Shown: positions 13,998-20,614, counted from the stretch's first letter. The stretch: 20,614 nt of DNA from DASSKP01 sp035695045 (GCA_035695045.1 DASSEX010000068.1:1-20614); one strand, 5' to 3'. The notes: generated from the letters alone by a model not told the origin. A program made the numbers and translations.

Positions 13998-14013
13998 GAC
14001 AGCGCTGTCTTTT
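13982..14013 (+). promoter_or_regulatory. Candidate attenuator: two mutually exclusive hairpins at the end of the sirA leader peptide
   Basis: Hairpin 1 is CTGTCTC (13982-13988) / GAGACAG (13996-14002) with a 7-nt loop. Its 5' arm contains the leader's only Cys codon and its 3' arm overlaps the stop codon. Hairpin 2 reuses the central strand: AGACA (13997-14001)-GCGC-TGTCT (14006-14010), followed by TTT, like a short intrinsic terminator. The two cannot form together. Which state is ON cannot be decided from sequence. Confidence 0.5.
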
Positions 14014-14069
14014 CCGCCTCTCGCACCGTCAGCCGTCCAGTCAGCAACTGTGAAGGGTTTGTCTTCGCT

Positions 14070-15725
14070 ATGGCCGAAACCAGGCCCCGTCCGGCACGCC
14101 GCACCGCGGGTCAAGGGCAATGGGCACTCGGGCATCTCGAGCCGCTCAACCCCAACGAGCGGACCAAGAAGGACGACGACGGGCTGAACGTCCGCCAGCG
14201 CATCGAGTCGATCTACTCCGTCCGCGGGTTCTCGAGCATCGACGCCGCCGACCTTCGGGGCCGGTTCCGCTGGTGGGGCCTGTACACCCAGCGTCGGCAG
14301 GGCATCGACGGCGGCAAGACCGCGATCCTCGAGCCGGAAGAGCTCGACGACGAGTACTTCATGCTCCGCGTGCGCATCCCGGGCGGAGCACTCACCAGCG
14401 CCCAGCTCCGGGTCATCGCCGGAATCGCGTGGGAGTACGGCCGCGACGTCGCCGACGTCACGGACCGGCAGAACATCCAGCTGCACTGGATCCGCATCGA
14501 GGACGTCCCCGACATCTGGCGACGGCTCGAGCGGGTCGGTCTGTCGACGACGGAGGCATGCGGCGACACGCCTCGCAACATGCTCGGCTGCCCGCTCGCG
14601 GGTGTCGACGCCGAGGAGATCGTCGACGCGCACGACATCCTGCGCCAGGTCAACGAGCTCGCCGAGGGCAACAAGGAGTTCTCGAACCTGCCCCGCAAGT
14701 ACAAGACGGCCGTCAGCGGATGCGCCGTTCACTGCACGTCACACGAGATCAACGACATCTCGTTCGTCGGGGTCAAGGACGACGACGGTCGCGTCGGCTT
14801 CGACCTGTGGGTCGGCGGTGGACTGTCGACCAACCCGATGTTCGCGCAGCGACTCGGTGTCTTCGTCGAGCCGGACGAGGTCGCCGAGGTCTGGGCCGCG
14901 GTGACGAAGGTGTTCCGCGACTACGGCTACCGCAAGTCGCGCAACCGCGCGCGGATGAAGTTCCTCGTCGCCGACTGGGGTGTCGAGAAGTTCCGCGAGG
15001 TCCTCGAGAAGGAGTTCCTCGGCCGGGCCCTTCCCGACGGTCCTGCACCGGCGCCCCCGCGGGGCGAGCGCGACCATGTCGGCGTACGTCGCCAGAAGGA
15101 CGGCCGCAACTACGTCGGCTTCGCGTTGAAGACCGGACGCACGAGTGGCTCACAGCTGATCGAGATCGCCGACCTGGCCGACCGTTACGGCAGCGGTGCC
15201 GTCGCCATGACGATCGAGCAGAAGGTCGTCATCCGTGACGTCGCGGACGACAACGTCGACGCGCTCGTCGCGGAGCTCGAGAGCCGCGACCTCCGGGTCC
15301 GGCCGGACGTCTTCCGTCGCGGGATGATGGCCTGCACCGGCATCGAGTTCTGCAAGCTCGCGATCGTCGAGACCAAGGTGCGCGCCGTCGATCTCTACGA
15401 GGAGCTCGCGCGCAGGCTGCCGGAGTTCGACACTCCGGTGACGATCAACCTCAACGGCTGCCCCAACTCCTGCGCGCGCTTCCAGCTCGCCGACATCGGC
15501 CTCAAGGGCTCGATCGTCGACGGGCAGGAGGGCTTCCAGGTGCATCTCGGCGGCTCGCTCGGCGAGGACCAGGCCTTCGGTCGCAAGCTGCGCGGCCTCA
15601 AGGTGACCTCGGCCGGGCTGACCGACTACGTCGAACGCGTCCTGCGCAACTACACCGACGACCGGACGGACGGCGAGTCGTTCGCGGCGTGGGTTCGGCG
15701 CGCGGACGAGTCGCTCCTGCAGTGA
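14070..15725 (+). CDS. sirA: Assimilatory sulfite reductase, ferredoxin-dependent (SirA/NirA type)
   Basis: The product has 551 aa, the usual length of actinobacterial ferredoxin-sulfite reductases. Two ferredoxin-like/siroheme halves are visible: WWGLYTQRRQG (68-78), TDRQNIQLHWI (131-141) and TEACGDTPRNMLGCP (161-175) in the first, then KTGRTSGSQLIE (354-365) and IEQKVVIRDV (382-391) in the second. The 4Fe-4S/siroheme ligands are Cys422 and Cys428 (CTGIEFC) and Cys464 and Cys468 (GCPNSC). Tyr72 and Cys164 match the positions of the Tyr-Cys pair reported for mycobacterial NirA, which supports sulfite as substrate (6 electrons, to sulfide). ATG at 14070 has GAAGGG about 12 nt upstream. It is preceded by a cysteine leader and followed, in TGATG overlap, by a zinc-ribbon gene. 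Nitrite reduction is a less likely alternative given the context. Confidence 0.93.
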   Translation: MAETRPRPARRTAGQGQWALGHLEPLNPNERTKKDDDGLNVRQRIESIYSVRGFSSIDAADLRGRFRWWGLYTQRRQGIDGGKTAILEPEELDDEYFMLRVRIPGGALTSAQLRVIAGIAWEYGRDVADVTDRQNIQLHWIRIEDVPDIWRRLERVGLSTTEACGDTPRNMLGCPLAGVDAEEIVDAHDILRQVNELAEGNKEFSNLPRKYKTAVSGCAVHCTSHEINDISFVGVKDDDGRVGFDLWVGGGLSTNPMFAQRLGVFVEPDEVAEVWAAVTKVFRDYGYRKSRNRARMKFLVADWGVEKFREVLEKEFLGRALPDGPAPAPPRGERDHVGVRRQKDGRNYVGFALKTGRTSGSQLIEIADLADRYGSGAVAMTIEQKVVIRDVADDNVDALVAELESRDLRVRPDVFRRGMMACTGIEFCKLAIVETKVRAVDLYEELARRLPEFDTPVTINLNGCPNSCARFQLADIGLKGSIVDGQEGFQVHLGGSLGEDQAFGRKLRGLKVTSAGLTDYVERVLRNYTDDRTDGESFAAWVRRADESLLQ

Positions 15726-15895
15726 TGACCACTGCCCGGGCTGTTCCCTTCTACTGCCCCTACTGCGGCGACGAGGACCTGCAACCGGCCGGCGAGACGC
15801 ATGGCACCTGGTGGTGTCAGTCGTGCCGTCGTGCCTGGACGTTGAAGCTGCTCGGCAGCGGCACTCCCGAGCAGTACGCCGACCCGGAGAGCTGA
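15725..15895 (+). CDS. Small zinc-ribbon protein of the sulfite reductase operon
   Basis: The ATG at 15725 overlaps the sirA stop in TGATG, giving 56 aa. CPYC (11-14) and CQSC (31-34) form a two-knuckle zinc ribbon with a 16-residue spacer containing GTWWCQSC. A short acidic tail ends the protein. The frame is open further upstream (to 15689) inside sirA, but the coupled ATG gives the compact ribbon and is preferred. Small proteins of this kind next to sulfite reductase are familiar in actinobacteria, but I know no assigned function. Metal or electron delivery to SirA, or a role in its assembly or regulation, are possibilities from context only. Confidence 0.82.
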   Translation: MTTARAVPFYCPYCGDEDLQPAGETHGTWWCQSCRRAWTLKLLGSGTPEQYADPES

Positions 15896-15955
15896 TTCGC
15901 CGGGGGAAGTCTGTTGTCCCATTGCGGCTAGGTCCGGCTGGGTACTGACCTCTAC

Positions 15956-16117
15956 ATGTCGGAGTACGACATCGACCGAGACCGCCTGCGCCGCCGGGCG
16001 GCGTACCTCCGCGAGATCGCGGAGGCCAAGGCGCTGCGCGAGCGGGTGACGCCGCGCCGGTCTCGCCGGGCGAAGGCGAACCAGCTGCACCGGATGCTGA
16101 CGTACCGCCACTGCTGA
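15956..16117 (+). CDS. Small basic protein, 53 aa, function unknown
   Basis: ATG at 15956 to TGA at 16115-16117 encodes 53 aa. Third codon positions are almost all G or C, as in neighbouring real genes. The sequence is Arg/Lys-rich and helical in pattern: SEYDIDRDRLRRRAAYLREI (2-21), then a basic patch TPRRSRRAKANQ (32-43), ending in RMLTYRHC. No ribosome binding site is seen. GGGTAC lies ten bases before the ATG, so the transcript may be leaderless. It stands alone between the sulfite operon and recQ. It could bind nucleic acid, but there is no recognisable domain. Confidence 0.6.
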   Translation: MSEYDIDRDRLRRRAAYLREIAEAKALRERVTPRRSRRAKANQLHRMLTYRHC

Positions 16118-16127
16118 CTTCTCGCTC

Positions 16128-16168
16128 GTATCCCGGCCGCTGGTATCCCGGCCGCGATCCGGGGGTAG
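16128..16168 (+). repeat. 13-bp direct repeat and possible promoter before recQ
   Basis: GTATCCCGGCCGC occurs at 16128-16140 and 16143-16155, 15 bp apart. The second copy begins GTAT and is followed, after 16 nt, by GGGTAG (16163-16168). That resembles a degenerate sigma-F/sigma-B-type promoter placing transcription near the recQ GTG (16178). Confidence 0.35.
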
Positions 16169-16177
16169 TCAGGCGGC

Positions 16178-17803
16178 GTGCCCCAGCCCGGCGTTGCTGC
16201 CGTCAACAAGCCCAGCGTCGCCGACATCAAGAAGACGGCGAAGAGCCACTTCGGCTGGTCGAAGCTCCGGGACGGGCAGCTGGATGCAATGCAGGCGGCT
16301 CTGTCCGGGCGCGACACCCTCGTCGTGATGCCGACCGGGTCCGGCAAGTCGGCCTGTTACCAGGTCCCGGCCCTGCTCATCGACGGACCGACCGTGGTCG
16401 TCTCACCCCTCATTGCGCTGCAGCGCGACCAGGTCGTCGATCTGCTCGACCACGGCGCTTTTGCCGCCAACTCCGCGCAACGCGCGTCGACGATTGACGA
16501 GGGTTGGGAAGACGTCGCGGCCGGAGACGTCGAGTTCATCTTCCTGTCGCCGGAGCAGCTGGCGAAGAGAGAGGTCCGCGACCGGCTGACGGAGGTCTCG
16601 CCCAGCCTTTTCGTCGTCGACGAGGCGCACTGCGTCGCTGCGTGGGGCCACGACTTCCGGCCCGACTACCTCCGTCTGGGTGACGTCATCGAGCAGCTCG
16701 GCCATCCGGTCGTCATGGCGCTGACGGCGACGGCAGCACCGCCGGTGCGCGAGGAGATCGTGCGCCGGCTCGGCCTGCGCGACCCGGTCGAGGTGGTCCG
16801 CGGCTTCGACCGCCCGAACCTCTTCCTCGAGGTCGTCCAACCTCGCTCCGACGAGGCCAAGCGCGACGCCGTCGTGCTCCGGGCCGCCGCCGAGGTCAAA
16901 CCCGGCATCGTCTACACGGCGACGCGCAAGGACGCAGAGACGTACGCCGCTGCGCTCTCCGACCTCGGCCTACGGGCGGCGTCGTACCACGCAGGAATGC
17001 GCGCCCGGGCCCGCGACGACGTGCACCAGCGGTTTCTCGACGACGAGCTCGATGTCGTGGTGGCGACGACGGCGTTCGGGATGGGCATCGACAAGCCGAA
17101 CGTCAGGTTCGTCATCCATGCCGACGTCCCCGAGTCGCTGGACGCCTACTACCAGGAGATCGGCCGAGCCGGTCGCGACGGCGAACCTTCCGCGACCGTG
17201 CTGTTCTACCGGCAGGAGGACCTCGGTCTGCGCAAGTTCTTCACGAGCTCCAGCGCCGATCCGGTCGTCCTGCAGCGCGTGGCGAAGCTCGTCGAGATGC
17301 ACGACGGGCCGATCGAACCGCCGGTGCTCCGCGAGGCATCGAGACTCTCGGCGACGCGGCTCACGACCGCGGTCAACCTGCTGGAGGACGCCGGCGCGCT
17401 GACCGTCGACGAGACAGGTCGGATCGCGCTCACCGACGACGCGCCTTCACCGGCGGACGCCGCGGACGCGGCGATGCAGCGGGCAGAGGAACGGGAGTCC
17501 GTCGACCGATCGAGGGTCGAGCTGGTGCGCGGCTACGCCGAGACGACCGGTTGCCGGAGGCAGTTCCTGATCGGCTACTTCGGCGAGTCCTACGACCCGC
17601 CGTGCGACGCCTGCGACCGCTGCGCGTCCGGCGCCGTCGCGGACGTCGAGACCGACGACTTCGCCTGGTGCCCCAACGACCGGGTGCGGCACGACTCGTG
17701 GGGCGACGGCGTCGTGATGCGGTGCGAGACGGATCGGGTGACCGTGCTCTTCGAGACGGTCGGCTACAAGACCATTCGGCTCGACGCGGTGGTCGCGGCA
17801 TGA
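16178..17803 (+). CDS. recQ: RecQ-family ATP-dependent DNA helicase with UvrD/PcrA-like C-terminal Tudor segment
   Basis: The product has 541 aa. SF2 motifs are in order: Walker A PTGSGKSACYQ (52-62), DEAHCVAAWGHDFRPDY (148-164), MALTATA (180-186), YHAGM (270-274), VATTAFGMGIDKPNVR (295-310) and motif VI YQEIGRAGRDG (325-335). The RecQ zinc-binding region has Cys459, 476, 479 and 482 (CRRQFLIGYFGE, then CDACDRC). No HRDC domain follows. Instead the last 45 residues (WCPNDRVRHDSWGDGVVMRC, then VTVLFETVGYKTIRL) resemble the small Tudor-like domain at the C-terminus of UvrD/PcrA helicases. It unwinds 3'-tailed DNA in recombination and repair. Its stop overlaps the next gene's ATG (ATGA), so the flavoprotein is co-translated. 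Confidence 0.93.
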   Translation: MPQPGVAAVNKPSVADIKKTAKSHFGWSKLRDGQLDAMQAALSGRDTLVVMPTGSGKSACYQVPALLIDGPTVVVSPLIALQRDQVVDLLDHGAFAANSAQRASTIDEGWEDVAAGDVEFIFLSPEQLAKREVRDRLTEVSPSLFVVDEAHCVAAWGHDFRPDYLRLGDVIEQLGHPVVMALTATAAPPVREEIVRRLGLRDPVEVVRGFDRPNLFLEVVQPRSDEAKRDAVVLRAAAEVKPGIVYTATRKDAETYAAALSDLGLRAASYHAGMRARARDDVHQRFLDDELDVVVATTAFGMGIDKPNVRFVIHADVPESLDAYYQEIGRAGRDGEPSATVLFYRQEDLGLRKFFTSSSADPVVLQRVAKLVEMHDGPIEPPVLREASRLSATRLTTAVNLLEDAGALTVDETGRIALTDDAPSPADAADAAMQRAEERESVDRSRVELVRGYAETTGCRRQFLIGYFGESYDPPCDACDRCASGAVADVETDDFAWCPNDRVRHDSWGDGVVMRCETDRVTVLFETVGYKTIRLDAVVAA

Positions 17804-18795
17804 CCGCGTCGGCAGGGCGAAGGGGTTCGACCGGGGTCTTGCACGACGCCGTGGTCGTCGGCGGCGGCGCTGCTGGACTCGCGGCCGCCACGTGGCTCGG
17901 TCGGTACCGCCGCGACACGGTCGTGGTCGACTCGGGTGAGTATCGAGCCGCGTCGGTCGAGAGCTCGCACGGATATCTCGCGCGCGATCCGCAGCAGCCG
18001 CTCGAGCTGCTCGAAACCGCTCGCGAGCAGCTGACGGCGTACCCGACCGTGCGCATCCACCGAGGGCGGGTCGCGTCCGCACGAGCGGACGGAGAGCAGT
18101 TCGAGCTCGCTCTCGACGACGGCGAGACGTTGCGGTGCTGCCGCGTCGTCCTCGCGACGGGCGTCGTCGACGCCTGCCCGGAGCTGGAGAACTTCGACGA
18201 GCACTACGGTGCGTCCGCCTTTCACTGTCCGTCCTGTGACGGCTTCGACTCGGCCGACCGGGACGTCATCGCTTATGGCTGGGACGAGCACCTCGTGGGG
18301 TTCTCGGCCTCCTTGCTGGACTGGGCGAGGAGCGTCACGGTGCTGACCGGCGGTCAGCGGTTCACCGGCGACGAGGCCTGCCTCGACGTGCTCGGGCGGC
18401 ACGACATCGAAGTGGTCGAGACGACGGCGGTCAGGCTGGTCGGTCGCCGTGGCGCGATGGAAGGCGTCGAGCTCGCGGACGGCCGGGTCGTGCCCGGCTC
18501 GCTCCTCTTCTTCTCCGTCGCGCACGAGCCGCAGACGGACCTCGCTCGCGGGCTCGGTTGCCGGATCGACGACGAGGGGTACGTCGCGGTGGACGCCAAC
18601 GCGGAGACCAGCGTGCGCGGGGTCTACGCCGCCGGCGACCTCACGCCCGGCATGCAGCTCGTGCAGGTCGCGGCCGCGAAGGGCACCATCGCCGGCATCA
18701 ACGCCGCGTTGTCCCTGCACGGCGAGTCGGGGTCGCCGCGATCGCCCGAGCCCGCGCCGGACGCGCCGGGCGAGGTCGACGACGCGCGGCCGTGA
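17800..18795 (+). CDS. Thioredoxin-reductase-like FAD disulfide oxidoreductase
   Basis: ATG at 17800 overlaps the recQ stop; the product has 331 aa. The FAD domain has VVVGGGAAGLAAATWLGR (18-35) and the C-terminal FAD motif GVYAAGDLTPGMQLVQVAAAKG (274-295). The redox pair is Cys143/Cys146 in FHCPSCDG, the thioredoxin reductase CxxC position. The second nucleotide domain is unusual: where canonical enzymes have GGGxSAxE, this one reads AYGWDEHLVGFSASLL (158-173). The usual HRR NADPH-phosphate motif is also absent (VLTGGQRF, 181-188). The electron donor may therefore not be NADPH. The substrate is unknown. The Pro/Glu/Asp-rich C-terminal tail (310-331) is probably disordered. The open frame extends upstream inside recQ, but only as a shadow of that gene. 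Confidence 0.88.
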   Translation: MTASAGRRGSTGVLHDAVVVGGGAAGLAAATWLGRYRRDTVVVDSGEYRAASVESSHGYLARDPQQPLELLETAREQLTAYPTVRIHRGRVASARADGEQFELALDDGETLRCCRVVLATGVVDACPELENFDEHYGASAFHCPSCDGFDSADRDVIAYGWDEHLVGFSASLLDWARSVTVLTGGQRFTGDEACLDVLGRHDIEVVETTAVRLVGRRGAMEGVELADGRVVPGSLLFFSVAHEPQTDLARGLGCRIDDEGYVAVDANAETSVRGVYAAGDLTPGMQLVQVAAAKGTIAGINAALSLHGESGSPRSPEPAPDAPGEVDDARP

Positions 18796-18854
18796 GACCA
18801 CGCTGGCTGATCAAGGACTTTTGCGGAGCGGCCGCATCTGCCACGATCGCCCGC

Positions 18855-19343
18855 GTGGGCCGCGACACCGAGGACAGTCTGGCCGTCGTCGTCTTTCGCG
18901 AGGACGGGCTCTGGCACTCCGGCGTGCTCCCGGAGCGGGTCAGCGACGACCTCGACGGGCTGATCGCCGTCCTTCGTCAGCAGCCCGGTGAGAACGGCGC
19001 CATCGGGGTCGTCAACGTTGCGGACGAGTTCTTCGTCGCCGCAAGGGTGCGGGGTGACGACGTTCGGCTGCTGCTCTCGGACGTGACGGCGGCCGTCGCC
19101 TGGGACCTCGCTCGGCAGGTCGTGGACCGGCTCGGCCTCGCCACTCCGGGAGATGACGACCTCGAAGACGTTTGGCCGGCGGGCGACATGTCCATCTTCT
19201 CCGATCTAGGGCTCGACGAGATGGAGTTGGGTGCCGTGTTGTCCGACCTGGATGCCTACGCAGACGAGATGCTGCTAGCCGTGGCCGAGCGCATCGGGTT
19301 CGCCGACGCGTACGACAAGGCCGTCGAGACCGCCGCGCGCTGA
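18855..19343 (+). CDS. tRNA adenosine deaminase-associated protein, paralogue 1
   Basis: From GTG at 18855 the product has 162 aa. This start is preferred because CACGAT lies seven bases before it, the -10 position for a leaderless transcript. An in-frame GTG at 18792, overlapping the previous stop, would add 21 residues that do not resemble the family. The N-terminal half (SLAVVVFREDGLWHSGVL, then DDLDGLIAVLR, DEFFVAARV and LLLSDVTAA) aligns with the next gene's N-terminal half, so the two are paralogues. The C-terminal half is acidic (DDDLEDVWPAGDMSIFSDLGLDE). Members of this group occur next to tadA in actinobacteria; their biochemical role is not established. Confidence 0.8.
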   Translation: MGRDTEDSLAVVVFREDGLWHSGVLPERVSDDLDGLIAVLRQQPGENGAIGVVNVADEFFVAARVRGDDVRLLLSDVTAAVAWDLARQVVDRLGLATPGDDDLEDVWPAGDMSIFSDLGLDEMELGAVLSDLDAYADEMLLAVAERIGFADAYDKAVETAAR

Positions 19344-19359
19344 GGGGGTGAGGAGACCG

Positions 19360-19875
19360 GTGGCCTACTTCGCGTCCGCTCTGGCCCGGACCGGCGACAA
19401 GTGGATCGGGACAGAGCTCGATCTCGGCGAGGTCGAGGACCTCGACGGTCTGATCGACGAGATGCGTCGCGGTGCCGAGGACGCCGACGTCGTCGTGCTG
19501 TTCGTCGAGGAGGACGACGAGTGGTTCGGGATCGTCCGCGTCGACGAGGACTCGGATCCGCGGGCATTTCTCTCCGACGGCAGGGTCATGGAGACCAGCG
19601 CGATCGCCGCGCAGATCGCCGAAGCCGCGACCGTCACCGAGACGGACGACGACGAAGAAGAAGACGAGGACGACGAGGACGAGGAAGAGGAGGAGACGAT
19701 CCGCATCGCCGGCGACCCGATCGGCGACCCGGAGCTGCTCGCCGACCTCGGTACGCCGTCCAAGCGCTTGCTCGCGTTGTGCGCGGAGGAGGGCCAGTTG
19801 CCCGCCGACATCATCAGCTCCCTGTGCGAGAGCGCCGGATGTCTGGATGCGCTCGAGGAGCTGCGCGGCGCGTGA
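19360..19875 (+). CDS. tRNA adenosine deaminase-associated protein, paralogue 2
   Basis: GTG at 19360 follows AGGAG with a 4-nt spacer and gives 171 aa beginning VAYFASALARTG, the family's usual start. An upstream in-frame GTG at 19348 is less likely because the ribosome site would lie inside the gene. The domain (2-80) has VEDLDGLIDEMRR, VVVLFVEEDDEWFGIVRVD and DPRAFLSDGR. A run of 17 consecutive acidic residues (96-112) forms a flexible linker to a C-terminal helical part (GDPELLADLGTPSKRLLALC, 122-141, then LPADIISSLCESAGC). It is joined to tadA by a GTGA overlap. A role as partner or regulator of TadA is suggested by this coupling but is unproven. Confidence 0.87.
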   Translation: MAYFASALARTGDKWIGTELDLGEVEDLDGLIDEMRRGAEDADVVVLFVEEDDEWFGIVRVDEDSDPRAFLSDGRVMETSAIAAQIAEAATVTETDDDEEEDEDDEDEEEEETIRIAGDPIGDPELLADLGTPSKRLLALCAEEGQLPADIISSLCESAGCLDALEELRGA

Positions 19876-20345
19876 CGCCGTACGACGAGCCGATGCGGCT
19901 CGCACTCGACGAGGCACGTCAGGCCGTCGAGACCGGTGACGTGCCGATCGGCGCCGTCGTACTGGCGCCGGACGGCGAGGTACTCGCCTCCGGGCGGAAC
20001 GCGCGCGAGGCCGACGCCGATCCGACCGCGCATGCGGAGATCCGCGCGCTGAAGGCGGCTGCGGCTGTGCACGGCGACGGCTGGCGGCTGGACGGCTGCA
20101 CGCTCGTCGTGACGCTCGAACCGTGCACGATGTGCGCAGGTGCCGCGGTGCTCGCGCGCGTCGCCCGGGTCGTCTACGGCGCTCCGGATCCCAAGGCGGG
20201 CGCCGTCGGCTCGCTATGGGACGTCGTCCGGGACCGCCGGCTCAACCACCGGCCCGAGGTGGTCTCCGGCGTCCTCGCGGAGGAGTCGGCCGAGCTGTTG
20301 CTGCGCTTCTTCGGCGAGCGTCGGGGCGAGGCAGGGCTCCGGTAG
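19872..20345 (+). CDS. tadA: tRNA-specific adenosine deaminase
   Basis: GTG at 19872 overlaps the upstream stop (GTGA) and gives 157 aa, a usual TadA length. Zinc and catalytic residues are present: His54 and Glu56 in TAHAEIRAL, and Cys85/Cys88 in LEPCTMCAGA. DVPIGAVVL (23-31) and YGAPDPKAGAVGSLWD (102-117) are TadA signatures, the latter typical of tRNA rather than free-base deaminases. It converts A34 to inosine in tRNA-Arg(ACG), allowing one tRNA to read CGU, CGC and CGA. It is the last gene of a run with two associated proteins. The tRNA-Ser gene begins 10 bp after its stop and may be co-transcribed. Confidence 0.95.
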   Translation: MTPYDEPMRLALDEARQAVETGDVPIGAVVLAPDGEVLASGRNAREADADPTAHAEIRALKAAAAVHGDGWRLDGCTLVVTLEPCTMCAGAAVLARVARVVYGAPDPKAGAVGSLWDVVRDRRLNHRPEVVSGVLAEESAELLLRFFGERRGEAGLR

Positions 20346-20355
20346 TCTCTCCCGC

Positions 20356-20442
20356 GGTGGAGTGTCCGAGTGGCCGAAGGAGCACGCCTCGAAAGCGTGT
20401 GAGGGGGCAACTCCTCCGTGGGTTCAAATCCCACCTCCACCG
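20356..20442 (+). tRNA. tRNA-Ser (anticodon CGA)
   Basis: The 87-nt sequence folds as a class II tRNA. The acceptor GGTGGAG (20356-20362) pairs with CTCCACC (20435-20441), with discriminator G at 20442. The anticodon stem CACGC/GCGTG encloses the loop CTCGAAA, so the anticodon is CGA (reads UCG). A long variable arm, as expected for Ser, precedes the T arm GTGGG-TTCAAAT-CCCAC. CCA is not encoded. Confidence 0.96.
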
Positions 20443-20457
20443 CGGGAGGAGCCGAGT

Positions 20458-20481
20458 GGAAAGCGAGCGTGCTCGCTTTCC
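20458..20481 (+). terminator. Perfect stem-loop after tRNA-Ser
   Basis: GGAAAGCGAG (20458-20467)-CGTG-CTCGCTTTCC (20472-20481) is a 10-bp perfect stem with a tetraloop, 15 bp after the tRNA. It is the likely terminator of the tadA-tRNA unit. No T-tract follows. Confidence 0.7.
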
Positions 20482-20614
20482 CGAGGCGACGACACACGGT
20501 TGAGCGGGCGTCAGCGCGCGATCACCGCCGGCACTTCCTGTCGTGAAGTGACATATGAGCCTTCCGGGCGTAACGTCCGGTTGCGCTCAGCAGCGAGCTC
20601 GGCTACAGCAAGCG

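Noticed and set aside
15900..15955. Sigma-F/B-type promoter before the 53-aa gene (GGGTAC at 15940-15945)
   Set aside because: No GTTT-like -35 is found 14-18 nt upstream of the GGGTAC.
20555..20614. Start of a plus-strand gene at ATG 20555, open to the window end
   Set aside because: Only 20 codons are visible, third positions are not GC-biased and there is no convincing ribosome site.

Overview
The window is high-GC DNA with strong G/C third-position bias, frequent GTG starts, 4-bp ATGA/GTGA gene overlaps and several probably leaderless genes. Together with a ydaO-type c-di-AMP riboswitch ahead of an NlpC/P60 hydrolase, a ferredoxin-type sulfite reductase with an APS-type CysH, short 'HxDLxRVxSAVC' leader peptides, CGNR zinc-finger and sortase-tail proteins, and a tadA locus with a deaminase-associated protein, this points to an actinobacterium (Actinomycetota). 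I cannot place it to genus.

Layout. (1) 1-5059, minus strand: a surface-polysaccharide block with a polytopic membrane protein, a nucleotide-sugar dehydrogenase, a family 2 glycosyltransferase and an NAD-dependent epimerase cut by the window edge. Two hand-counted lines here are about 55% GC, lower than lines sampled in the rest of the window. (2) 5230-6883: an EamA-type exporter divergent from a CGNR zinc-finger protein, probably its regulator. (3) 6885-9504, minus: two coupled exported phosphoesterases, one with a Tat signal and one with a C-terminal LAXTG-like sorting tail. (4) 9750-10793: a divergent secreted protein with an LPXTG tail and a promoter-like box resembling sigma-F/sigma-B sites. 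(5) 10794-12388: a terminator, a dyad-rich regulatory region, a c-di-AMP riboswitch and a NlpC/P60 peptidoglycan hydrolase. (6) 12358-15895: the reductive half of sulfate assimilation, with cysH-cbiX on the minus strand and sirA plus a zinc-ribbon protein on the plus strand. Each operon is preceded by its own 26-codon cysteine leader peptide. (7) 15956-18795: a 53-aa basic protein, a RecQ-type helicase with a UvrD-like tail, and a translationally coupled thioredoxin-reductase-like flavoprotein. (8) 18855-20481: two tandem paralogous tRNA-deaminase-associated proteins, tadA, tRNA-Ser(CGA) and a terminator-like hairpin.

How the parts work together. CysH reduces APS to sulfite, SirA reduces sulfite to sulfide, and the CbiX-like chelatase supplies metal for SirA's siroheme. 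Both operons fire outward from one 26-bp gap that separates the start codons of two homologous leader peptides (16 of 26 residues identical). Each leader has one Cys codon, codon 23, at or inside the 5' arm of a hairpin that spans its own stop codon. This looks like a paired cysteine-sensing attenuator on a shared bidirectional promoter and is the most interesting structure in the window.
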